A DNA stretch of 64,000 bases from CAVXSP01 sp963724645 (GTDB lineage: Bacteria > Acidobacteriota > Vicinamibacteria > Vicinamibacterales > SCN-69-37): positions 186,001-250,000 of the forward strand of contig CAVRVJ010000008.1 of assembly GCA_963724645.1 (NCBI GenBank), written 5' to 3'. This document shows, one piece after another, positions 48,161 to 57,189 of the stretch (its first letter is position 1; every line of letters begins with the position of its first letter). The translations under genes and the position numbers were made by a program. The notes below the pieces were generated by a model. The model was not told the origin of the DNA and ran no database searches. It worked only from the letters and a program-made list of their open reading frames with translations.

Positions 48161-48299
48161 ATGCCGAGTGGCCAGAGACCGATAAAGCCTTTGCAGGGGA
48201 GCGGCTTAGTACCCAGTCTCGGGGCTTGGCCGATTACAAAATTGTGTGTATTGGGTTTTCGGCGGGCGGGGTAGGCTAAAGAGTCTTTCGCCGACCAGC

Positions 48300-48789
48300 A
48301 TGCTGCTGCTCAGTCGCTCATTCCGGCGGAAACTCCTGGCCACTGCTGTTGGCGGCGGTTGCCTTCGTGTTGCTGTACAACGCCACCGTCATCGACTCCC
48401 GGACGGTCGCCCTCAAGGAGGCCGCCGCCATGAAGAACATGGCTCCCGTTGCGGGGTCCCACCTGGAGTTCATGGCGACGGCCTACTGCAAGGGCGAAAC
48501 GACGTCGGCCGGCGTCAGTCCGCAAGCCGGTATCGCTGCTGCGGACCCTCTGCTGCTCCCGGAGGGCTCTGTGGTGGAGGTCGACAACGTCGCCGACCGC
48601 TACCGGGGGATTTACACGGTGATGGACACCGGCCCCCGCATCATCGGCCGCCATGTCGATCTCTATATGTGGAGCTGCATCGAGGCGACCACCTTCGGGC
48701 GGCGGCCCATCACCCTGACCGTCCTGCGTCTGGGTTGGAACCCGCGGAATACCGCGCCATCGACCACCAATCCTCAACCCGGGTTCTGA
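48300..48789 (+). CDS. 3D-domain (MltA C-terminal-like) protein (one frameshift)
   Basis: ATG 48300 opens LLLSRSFRRKLLATA; after one extra G near 48348 it continues LAAVAFVLLYNATVIDSRTV, giving an N-terminal membrane anchor. The domain MATAYCKGETTSAGVSP, GIAAADPLLLPEGSVVEV and YRGIYTVMDTGPRIIGRHVD, LYMWSCIEATTFGRRP has the 3D signature with the catalytic Asp (VMDTG). It is about 162 residues and lacks LysM or MltA N-domains. Likely a periplasmic peptidoglycan-active protein. Confidence 0.82.
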
Positions 48790-48850
48790 TGCGATCGGTG
48801 GCGCGAACAATCGAGTCCGCCCGCGGCCTCGGACCTGAAGACCCAAGAGC

Positions 48851-50663
48851 TCAATCCGCCAGCTCGACGGCTCGATCCTGATACTGCAGTTGATACAGCC
48901 GGTAGTACAGACCCCGCTGCGCGACAAGCGCCTGGTGGCTGCCGCTCTCGCGCAACTCGCCTTTGTGCATCACCAGAATCTTGTCCATGTCCTGAATGGT
49001 CGACAGCCGATGGGCGATGGCCAGGACGGAGCGGCCGGCCATCAGCACCTTGAGTGCGTCCTGAATCAGGCGTTCGGTTTCCGTATCAATGCTTGACGTG
49101 GCCTCGTCCAGAATCAGCACGCGAGGGTCGAAGGCCAGGGCGCGTGCGAAGGACAGGAGTTGTTTCTGCCCGACCGACAGCGTGGCGCCTCGCTCGGCGA
49201 CCACGGTGTCGTAGCCATTCGGCAGCCGTTCGATGAACCTGTCCGCGTGCACGGCCTGGGCGGCGCGGCGGACGGCCGCATCGTCAATCGCCTCGCTCCC
49301 CAGGCGGATATTGCTGGCGATCGTTCCTGAGAACAGGTGCACGTCCTGGAGCACGAGGCCGAAAACGCCGCGCAATTCAGCGAGCGGACGCTCTCGAATG
49401 TCGACGCCATCCACGAGGATCCGTCCTCTGGACACGTCATAGAACCGCAGCAGCAAGCTGATGATCGTCGTCTTGCCTGCCCCGGTTGCCCCGACGACGC
49501 CGATGCGCTCGCCGGGATGAATGACGAACGACACGTCGCGCAGGACGTAGTCTTCCCCGCTGTAGGCGAACCAGACGTGATCGAATTCGATGCTTGTGGT
49601 GGACAATGACGCCGGGAGTCTCTTCGCGTTTCTCGCAAGAAGGCTGCCGGCGTCATTTTCAGCAATCGTCACCGGTGTATCGAGCAGCGTGAACACGCGC
49701 TCGGAGGCGGCCATGGCCGCTTGAAAGATATTGAACTTCTCCGACAGGTCGCTGATCGGTTGAAAAAACCGGCGCGAATACTGGAGGAACGCCACCAGGA
49801 CGCCGATGGTGACGACATGCTCGAGTGCCCATCCGCCGCCAATCCAGATGATCAGGGCGCCGGACAGCGCCGCAAGAATTTCAATCACCGGATAGAACAC
49901 GGCGTAGTAGAAGATTGACGCGACGTTGACGTCGCGATGGCTGCGATTGATGTCATCGAAACGATCGAATGTCCTGGCCTCCTGCACGAAGAGCTGCACC
50001 GTCGTCATTCCGGTGATGTGCTCCTGCAGGAACGCGTTCAACCGGGCGACCAGGCCGCGCACCTGCCGGTAGGACTCGCGCACGTTCCTCCGGAACCAGG
50101 CCGTGGTCAGGCCGATGAGCGGCAGTACGGTGAAGGCCACGAGCGCCAGGCGCCAATTCATCACGACCATCGCGGCCATGATGCCGATCAGCACGAGCAG
50201 GTCGCCGAACACGGTCACGACGCCTGACGCGAACATGTCGTTCAGGGCGTCGACGTCCGTCGTGACTCTCGTCATCATCCGGCCGACCGGATTCCGGTCG
50301 TAGAACGCGAGGTCGACGCGCTGCAAATGCGTGTACACCTGCATCCGCAGGGTGTGCATGATCTTCTGGCCGGTCAGTTGAAGGACGGATGTCTGGACGT
50401 ACTCAAATCCAAAGGCCGCGAGAATCAGGGCGAGAAACAGCACGCCCATGCGCGACAGCCCCGCGGCGTCGCCGGTCGCAATGTAGCTTGTCGATCGCCT
50501 GCTGGGTGATCCAGGGCTGCGCCAGCTCGACCAGGGACCCGCCCAGGATGACGACGAACGCGATGGCCACGGCGCCGCTGTGCGGCCGGAGGTACTGAAG
50601 CAGTCGCCGCATCAGACGGGCGTCATAGGCCTTGCCGATCACGTCCTCTTGCATAACGGTCAC
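48851..50663 (-). CDS. ABC exporter (TMD-NBD), second of a pair (one frameshift)
   Basis: Type IV ABC exporter with N-terminal TM domain (MRRLLQYLRPHSGAVAIAFV, FLALILAAFGFEYVQT, FYDRNPVGRMMTRVTTDVDA). The NBD has Walker A GATGAGKTTIISLLLRFYD, Q-loop VLQDVHLFSGTIASNI, signature TLSVGQKQLLSFARALAFDP and Walker B ILDEATSSID. The usual LSGGQ is LSVGQ. One extra base at about 50486 (aag-c-tac) splits off the first 60 codons. Its ATG overlaps the stop of the preceding ABC gene as ATGA, so the two probably form a heterodimer for lipids or drugs. Confidence 0.92.
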
Positions 50664-52441
50664 GGCGTCGCCGCGATCTCCTCCTCGAGCAACTGGCGCC
50701 GGTGCATGTCGGCGTAAAGACCACCCCGAGCGACCAGCTCGTCGTGCGTACCGCGTTCGGCGATGCGGCCGTCGCGCAACACAAGAGTCTGGTCGGCATC
50801 GCGGACGGTGGAAATGCGGTGGGCGACGATGAGACAGGTGCGCGCGCGGCGGACGGCCGCCAGTTCGCGCAGAATCGTCTCCTCGGTCGCGGTATCAACC
50901 GATGCCAGCGCGTCGTCCAGCACGAGGATCCGCGGATCGATGGCGATGGCTCTTGCAATGGCCGCCCGCTGCTTCTGGCCGCCTGACAGCGTGATCCCGC
51001 GTTCGCCCACCCGGGTCTCGTATCCGGCGGGAAACGCCGCGATGTCTGAGGCCAGGCCCGCGAGGCTGGCCGCGTGGGTCACGCGCGCGCGCGTCTCCCC
51101 GGCCTCGGCGGAGCCAGCCAATCCGAACGCAATATTGCCGCCGACGGAATCGGAAAAAAGAAAGGGCTCCTGCGGCACGATCCCGATGCTCCGCCGCAGT
51201 TCGCCAGGCGGCAGATCGCGAATATCGACGCCGTCGAGGAAAATCGCACCGGGCGGCGGCTCGTGCATCCGCGGCAATAACGAAACGAACGTGGACTTGC
51301 CGGATCCGGTCGCGCCTACGAGGGCGACCGTCTGCCCTGGCTCGACCACGAATGAGACGTCCTCGAGCGCATTCGTGACCGCGCCCGGGTATCGAAACGT
51401 CAGATGCCGCACTTCAATACGGGGAGCCTCTGACCCGGGACTTCGGAGTTCGAACTGCGCAGTTCGAACTTCGGATCGGGACGGCCCACCCTCGGCATCC
51501 ATCACTTCCAGCATCCGTTCCCAGGAGGCGACGCCGCGCTGCACGATGTTGATGACCCAGCCAAAGGCGATCATCGGCCAGCTCAACATCACCAGATAGC
51601 GGCTGAACGCCACGAACTCGCCCAGTGTCAGGCGCCGGGCGATCACGTCACGGCCGCCCATCCACAGCACGATCAGAGTGCTCAGGCCGAAGCACAACGT
51701 CAGACTCGGATAGAACGCCGCCTGCAGAGTGATGAGCCGGCGGTTGCGGGCGACGTACAGGTCGTTCGAGTGGCGGAAACGGGCGATTTCCGCCGGCTCC
51801 TGCCCATAGGCGCGGACGACCCGTACGCCGGCCAGCGACTCCTGAATGACCGCGCTCATATCGGCAAGTTGTGACTGGATGCGCTCGAAGCGGTCATGAA
51901 TCGCCTGGCCGAAATAGCGCGTCGCCAGCGTCACGCCCGGAAGAGGGAGAAGCGCGAGAATCGTGAGCCGCGTGTCGATCTTGAGCATCAGCAGGACGGC
52001 GATGACAAACCCGAGCGTGGTATTGGCGAAATACATCACAGCCGGGCCGATCATCATGCGCACCGCGTTCAGATCGTTGGTGGCCCGCGACATGAGGTCA
52101 CCGGTGCGATTCGCCTCGTAATAGCTCAGTGGAAGCCCTTCCAGACGGGCGAAAAAATCGTTCCGCAGGCGGTATTCGATTTCGCGTGACGCGCCGATAA
52201 TCCGTTGGCGCATCAGGTATCGAAACCAGCCCTCGCCAACGGCCAGGCCGAGAAGCAGGAGCGCATAGCCGCCGAGGCGCGTCCGCGTGAACCCCGTGTT
52301 GAGGTCGTCGATCACGTACCGGAGGACCCACGGCGATATCAGCGAGATCCCGGTCGTGAGGAGCACGCAGACGAGCCCGATGCCCAGCGATCGTCGAACC
52401 AGGCGCACGTAGGGCAGGAGTCGCCTGAGCGCCCGAAGCAT
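50660..52441 (-). CDS. ABC exporter (TMD-NBD), first of a pair
   Basis: Intact, 593 residues. The TM domain (about 15-300) includes YVIDDLNTGFTRTRLGGYA, SYYEANRTGDLMSRATNDLN and SLAGVRVVRAYGQEPAEIAR. The NBD (345-575) has Walker A GATGSGKSTFVSLLPRM, Q-loop VPQEPFLFSDSVGGNI, signature TLSGGQKQRAAIARAIAIDP and Walker B LVLDDALASVD. The Asp-Asp after Walker B replaces the catalytic Glu, which marks the degenerate half of heterodimeric exporters. The TMD-NBD linker (EVRTAQFELRSPGSEAP) is encoded by a heptamer repeat. It diverges from a barrel-protein gene with 15 bases between starts. Confidence 0.95.
   Translation of the reverse strand: MLRALRRLLPYVRLVRRSLGIGLVCVLLTTGISLISPWVLRYVIDDLNTGFTRTRLGGYALLLLGLAVGEGWFRYLMRQRIIGASREIEYRLRNDFFARLEGLPLSYYEANRTGDLMSRATNDLNAVRMMIGPAVMYFANTTLGFVIAVLLMLKIDTRLTILALLPLPGVTLATRYFGQAIHDRFERIQSQLADMSAVIQESLAGVRVVRAYGQEPAEIARFRHSNDLYVARNRRLITLQAAFYPSLTLCFGLSTLIVLWMGGRDVIARRLTLGEFVAFSRYLVMLSWPMIAFGWVINIVQRGVASWERMLEVMDAEGGPSRSEVRTAQFELRSPGSEAPRIEVRHLTFRYPGAVTNALEDVSFVVEPGQTVALVGATGSGKSTFVSLLPRMHEPPPGAIFLDGVDIRDLPPGELRRSIGIVPQEPFLFSDSVGGNIAFGLAGSAEAGETRARVTHAASLAGLASDIAAFPAGYETRVGERGITLSGGQKQRAAIARAIAIDPRILVLDDALASVDTATEETILRELAAVRRARTCLIVAHRISTVRDADQTLVLRDGRIAERGTHDELVARGGLYADMHRRQLLEEEIAATP
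51442..51476. repeat. In-frame heptamer repeat and 24-bp palindrome in the ABC exporter linker
   Basis: Five units with a 7-base period: TTCGGAG, TTCGAAC, TGCGCAG, TTCGAAC, TTCGGAT. Within them, 51447-51470 is a perfect 24-bp palindrome centred on TGCGCA. The array is in the reading frame and encodes the linker between TM domain and NBD. It has the same architecture as the intergenic arrays. Confidence 0.8.
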
Positions 52442-52456
52442 GGAGGCAGTATAGCA

Positions 52457-53302
52457 ATGACGGATCGCTCGATTTTCGCGTCAGCGGCAGCGAGACGGCG
52501 CGCTGTGATCTTCGCGCTCGCCCTCCTCGCGCTGGCTGTGCCGGCCGCCGCGCGCGGGCAATACAACGCGCCGCCGCTGTCGAATCTGGCGATCGGCGAG
52601 CGCTATCACGTCGAGTTCAGCGCGAACTTCTGGAATCCGTCGCTCGTCGGCACGCTCTCGAGCGATCAGTTCGGCCTGGCTGGCACGGTCCTGGATTTTC
52701 TGGACGATCTGGGTTTCCAGCAGACGCGATTCGGCGATATACGTGTGGTACTGCACCCTGCGCGGAAGCATCGCTTCCGCTTCCAGTACACACCGGTGTC
52801 GTACACCGCCGAGACCACCCTGACGCGCACCATTATCTTCAATGGCATCAGCTACCCGGTCTCGCTCCCGATCACCTCCGCGTTCGACTGGAAGGTGTGG
52901 CGGTACGGGTACGAGTACGACATGTTCTACCGGGACCGCGGCTTCGTGGGCGTGCTGTTGGAAGGACGCTATACGGACTTCTCGGCGAGTCTCACCGCGG
53001 TCGGCCGCGACGAATTCACGAGCGCGAAAGGCCCGATGCCGGCCATCGGCCTCGTGGCCCGCGGCTACGTGGCCCCCAATGTGGCGCTCAACTTCGAAGT
53101 CAGCGGATTCAAAGTCCCGGACGTCAGCGCCAAGTATCAGGCAAGGTATTACGACTGGGATATCAACGGCACCATCAACGTGACCAACTATTTCGGCGTC
53201 CAGTTGGGCTGGCGGAGGATGACCACCTTCCTGAACATCGATCGCGACGGCGGCGACTTCAAGCTTCAGGGCCTGTGGTTCGGCGCGGCCGTCCGGTATT
53301 GA
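52457..53302 (+). CDS. Outer-membrane beta-barrel-like protein
   Basis: A 281-residue protein with a signal peptide (FALALLALAVPAAARGQ). The remainder is rich in amphipathic beta strands: YHVEFSANFWNPSLVGTL, HRFRFQYTPVSYTAETTL, WRYGYEYDMFYRDRGFVGVL, VALNFEVSGFKVPDV and YFGVQLGWRRMTTFLNID. It ends in LWFGAAVRY with a terminal aromatic, as in porin-like barrels. It diverges from the ABC exporter pair. No close family recognised. Confidence 0.72.
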   Translation: MTDRSIFASAAARRRAVIFALALLALAVPAAARGQYNAPPLSNLAIGERYHVEFSANFWNPSLVGTLSSDQFGLAGTVLDFLDDLGFQQTRFGDIRVVLHPARKHRFRFQYTPVSYTAETTLTRTIIFNGISYPVSLPITSAFDWKVWRYGYEYDMFYRDRGFVGVLLEGRYTDFSASLTAVGRDEFTSAKGPMPAIGLVARGYVAPNVALNFEVSGFKVPDVSAKYQARYYDWDINGTINVTNYFGVQLGWRRMTTFLNIDRDGGDFKLQGLWFGAAVRY

Positions 53303-53315
53303 CTCGCGAACCTCC

Positions 53316-55978
53316 CTACTTCAGTTCGACCCTCACACCCAGATAGCGGCTGTCCCGACTGACGCCGTCGTCGGAAGGCTGAAATCCCGACGGGGACGAG
53401 ATCGAAAGACGCACCACTCCAGAGGAGTCGGAGGTCAATTCAATCGTCTTCGTTTCGGACGGGTGAAACGTCTCACGCCATTCCTTGGCGTCCCTGGCAA
53501 TGACGACGCTGTTGTCCGTCCGGCCGTTTTGCAGCATGAGCGAGAACGAAGCCTTCGGGCCCTCCTGGGCCTTCGAGCACCATCTCGGCCACGGCTCCGC
53601 CCCGTACCCAGAAGCCCCCGGCCTCGGTGAACACGTTGTCGTCGAGAAAATACACGGTCGTCGCGCCGTACGACATGGCGGCCTTCGGAAGCCGGCGGCT
53701 TTGGATGACCTGCATGGGCCGCAATTCAATCGAGCCGCTGACTCGTTCGATGTCGGCGTCGGGCAGGATGACCAGCCCGGGCGCTCCAATCGGCAGGTCG
53801 AGACTCAGTGTCTGCCGGTTCAGCGGCTTCAAGAAGAGGCGTCGAATCGGGGCGGACGCGTGGCCGGCAAATACCAGGAGTACGCCCGCCCGCGGACGCG
53901 TCGTCGACACGCGCAGCTCGTACGCGCCGGCGGGCACCGAGTCCAGAACCAGCCAGGGAGGCGACGCGTCCAGGCGCCCGGATTCTTCGCTCACAATCGA
54001 CATTCGTCCGTTGACTGCCGCCAGCCTATGCAAGCTCAGCGGCGCGATCTCCAGGAGCGGCCCGCCGGCAGCCAGGACCGTTACCTGGGAAGGCGCCGGA
54101 TCCAGTCCGGTCGCTCCTGTGAGCCACCATCCGGCTTGGATCGCGACCATCGCGCCGCCGCAAATCCAGCAGGACAACGCAAACCGCCAGGCCTCGCTCG
54201 ACCAGCCGCGCTGGCGTCCCAGGCGCCGCAGACCCTCCCATCCCGCTACAAAGATCGCGAGCCAGACGATGACATGAATCACGAACGGCCATTCAGAACG
54301 CAGGCTGGCGGGATCAAGTGTCCAGAAGAAACTCGGCCAGCCTCGCGGCAGATTGCTGACCGGACCGAGCCAGTCGAGCCAGCGCGCCTCCGCATTGCGC
54401 ATGTTCCACGCGAGGTCGCCGTGCTGTGCGGTCACGACGGCCGAAATGGCCAGCGAGATGGCGAGGATGGCCGACATCATCCGGCGGCGTTCCGCGGCGG
54501 CGCCGGACCACGCGGTCGCCAGGGGAACAGCCAGCGCGGGCAGCACTGCCACAGCAAAGCGCGCGGGATTGGCGGGCGAACCAGCCCACCACAGCCAGTA
54601 CGTCGAGACGGCTGCCAGGTAGAGGACGGCCACCGCCGTCGTCGCGCCGGCAACCACACGGACCGCGGCCCGCGTCGTTCGAAACAGCCCGACGATCGCG
54701 AACGCCAGGACCGGCGCGTACGCCAGCAGGCCAAACTGCTCGTCGAACAGAAGGCCGGCCAGCCCACCCGGCACATACGTCGCGCGCGAAGCGCCGCTGT
54801 TGCCGTAGGGCGCGGCGGGATTCGGCGTTCCATAGATCCACTGAAAGAACCCGAACCAGGCGACCGCGCTCGCGCACGGCAGGAGCAGGAAGATCGCCGC
54901 TCGCCGGCGTTTCAAGCCCGCCGACCGGGACGGGTCGGCGAGAACCCGCCAGGCCACGGCGAGGCCGAGGCCCGCCGACAGCACCACGAAGCGCGTATGC
55001 AGCCATGGCATGGCCGCCAGCAGGAAAGAAACGGCAACCAACGCGCGCGGGCCGACCGCCTCAGGGGTGAGGCTGAGGCGAAACAACAGCAAGATCGAAG
55101 CGGCCACGACCAGCGCGCCCGGCGCGTCGGGAAACACCGCGAAGCTGTGGAGCAGGAACGTCGCCGATCCGACAACCGCTGCCCAGGCGAACCATGCCGA
55201 CGCCACGTCATCCGTCGCCCGCCAGGCGATCCGCCAGACCAGCGATCCAGTGATTGCGGCCAGCAGCAGGAGGAACGCCTCGACGCCTCGGTAGCCGAGC
55301 AGAGCAAACGCCGGCAGCACGAGCGCGGGTAATCCCGGGGCGTGAATGGAATAGATCTCCCCGTCACGTCCGCGCGCCAGAAAGTCGGGCGCAATGTCGC
55401 CACCGAAGTACGTGTTGTAGTCACGCTGGCGATAGTTGTTCTCGATTCGCAGATCACGGTCGTGCAAGAGACTTTGCGTGATGACCAGATAGTGTGGCTC
55501 GTCGCCACCCGGTACCGTACGCGTCCACGCTCCAGGCGACCAACGTACCGGCAAGCAGCGTCGCCACGCCGGCAAGCGTCATCGATCGCCGGCAATCCCG
55601 CGCGCCCAGTATCCGGCTGATGGCAGCGAGCGGGCGGCTGCCGGCGGCGCACACGAGCGCGGCGCCGATCGGCAACCAGGCAAGCGGCCCGGTCCAGATC
55701 AAGGCAATCGGCGGCCACGACACCGGCCACCATGGCAACGTCGACAAGGCGGCGGGCAGCGCCGTCAGTGGACGCCGGCGCCAGGCGGGAACGAGGGCCG
55801 CGCAGGCAACGGCGAGCGGAAGCAGCCACCAGGACGCGGGAATCGCCAATCGCGTGGCCGCGCTTTCCGGAGTCGCGACCGTGACCAGACCGGCGGCGCA
55901 CCAGATCGCTGCGCCAACAATCAGCGGACCAACCAGGGCGCGCACCGTCAGGCGGGGGCCGTCTGGAGATGTCGGCAA
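53316..55978 (-). CDS. Large integral membrane protein, PMT/ArnT-type glycosyltransferase-like (two frameshifts)
   Basis: After joining three frames, about 886 residues with around a dozen hydrophobic helices. Near residue 180 GGDEPHYLVITQSLLHDRDL has the acidic D-E-P-H loop of GT-C enzymes such as PMT and ArnT. IHAPGLPALVLPAFALLGYR, PWLHTRFVVLSAGLGLAVAW and STYWLWWAGSPANPARFAV follow. A soluble beta-rich C-terminal domain (about 180 residues) ends RDSRYLGVRVELK. Extra bases lie at about 55516 (tac-g-gta) and 53568 (ggc-c-cag). The sugar donor and acceptor are unknown. Confidence 0.75.
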
Positions 55979-55984
55979 GGTCGG

Positions 55985-57187
55985 TCAGGCCCGAAGCTTG
56001 AGGGACGCGAAGCGCGCCTCCGCGGCCGCCAGCGTCTCCTCTTTCTTGCAGAAGCAGAATCGTACTTTCGTGCGGCCTGATGAGGCATCCCGATAGAAAC
56101 TGCTGCCGGGCACGCTGGCGACGCCGACGTCGGTCACCAGGTGGCGCGCGAACGCGACGTCGTCCGGAAAACCGAAAGCCGTGATGTCGGTCATGATGTA
56201 ATACGCGCCCTGCGGAGGGAAGCAGACGAATCCGGCCTCCCGCAGAATCCGCAGCAGCCGGTCCCGCTTCGAGCGGTATGTCTCTGCCAGGCCGCGGTAG
56301 TACTCCGGCGGCGATCCGAGCGCAACCGCCGCGGCGGCCTGGAGCGGCGCCGCGGCGCCCACCGTCAGAAAATCGTGAACCTTCCTGATGGCGCCCGTGA
56401 GGTCCTGCGGCGCCACAGTCCAGCCGACGCGCCAGCCGGTGACGCTGAACGTCTTCGACAGGCTGTTGATCGTGACCGTGCGATCCGCCATTCCGTCGAG
56501 GGTAGCCATCGGCACGTGCACGGCGCTCTCGTACAGAATGTGCTCGTAAATCTCGTCGGTGATCGCGATCACGCCCCAGTGCTGGCACAAGCGGGCGATC
56601 TGCTCGAGTTCGTCGCGCGTGAACACCTTGCCGGTCGGATTGTTGGGGCTGTTGACGATGATCGCGCGGGTCCGGTTGGAGAAGGCACCGGCCAGTTCCT
56701 CGGGATCGAAGCTCCATTGCGCGCTTTCCCCGGTGCGCGCAGCGGACGCGGCGGGTTCCGACAGGCGCACGTACCGCGGCGTGGCGCCCGACAGCACGGC
56801 ATCCGGCCCGTAGTTCTCATAGAACGGCTCGAAGACGATGACTTCGTCGCCCGGATCCACGATCGCGAGCATCGTCGACATCATCGCCTCGGTGGCGCCG
56901 CAGCAGACCGTCACGTGTTGATCGGGATCGACCGGAAGGCCATGGCGGGCCGAGAAGTCCGCCGCGATAGCGTGTCTCAGCGGCTTGGCGCCCCAGGTCA
57001 CGGCGTATTGATTGATGTCTGCGAGGATTGCATCGCAGGCGGCGGCCTTGATGGCCTCGGGCGCCGGAAAGTCCGGAAACCCCTGTGACAGATTGACGGC
57101 GCCATGCCGGTGCGCCAGCCGGGTCATTTCCCGGATGACCGACTCGGTGAAGCGCGCGGCTTTCTGGGACGTCCGAAGGCGCGTCAT
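55985..57187 (-). CDS. Class I/II PLP-dependent aminotransferase (methionine/kynurenine aminotransferase-like)
   Basis: Intact, 400 residues. VNLSQGFPDFPAPEAIKAAA, NQYAVTWGAKPLRHAIAADF, VTVCCGATEAMMSTMLAIVD and IIVNSPNNPTGKVFTRDELE come first, then ITDEIYEHILYE. The PLP Lys is in INSLSKTFSVTGWRVGW, and VRFCFCKKEETL holds the C-terminal Arg. The wording is closest to the YbdL/KAT branch (GFPDF, ITDEIYEH), which uses Met or aromatic amino acids with keto acids. It lies 3 bases after the transglycosylase stop. Confidence 0.92.
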   Translation of the reverse strand: MTRLRTSQKAARFTESVIREMTRLAHRHGAVNLSQGFPDFPAPEAIKAAACDAILADINQYAVTWGAKPLRHAIAADFSARHGLPVDPDQHVTVCCGATEAMMSTMLAIVDPGDEVIVFEPFYENYGPDAVLSGATPRYVRLSEPAASAARTGESAQWSFDPEELAGAFSNRTRAIIVNSPNNPTGKVFTRDELEQIARLCQHWGVIAITDEIYEHILYESAVHVPMATLDGMADRTVTINSLSKTFSVTGWRVGWTVAPQDLTGAIRKVHDFLTVGAAAPLQAAAAVALGSPPEYYRGLAETYRSKRDRLLRILREAGFVCFPPQGAYYIMTDITAFGFPDDVAFARHLVTDVGVASVPGSSFYRDASSGRTKVRFCFCKKEETLAAAEARFASLKLRA

Positions 57188-57189
57188 GT

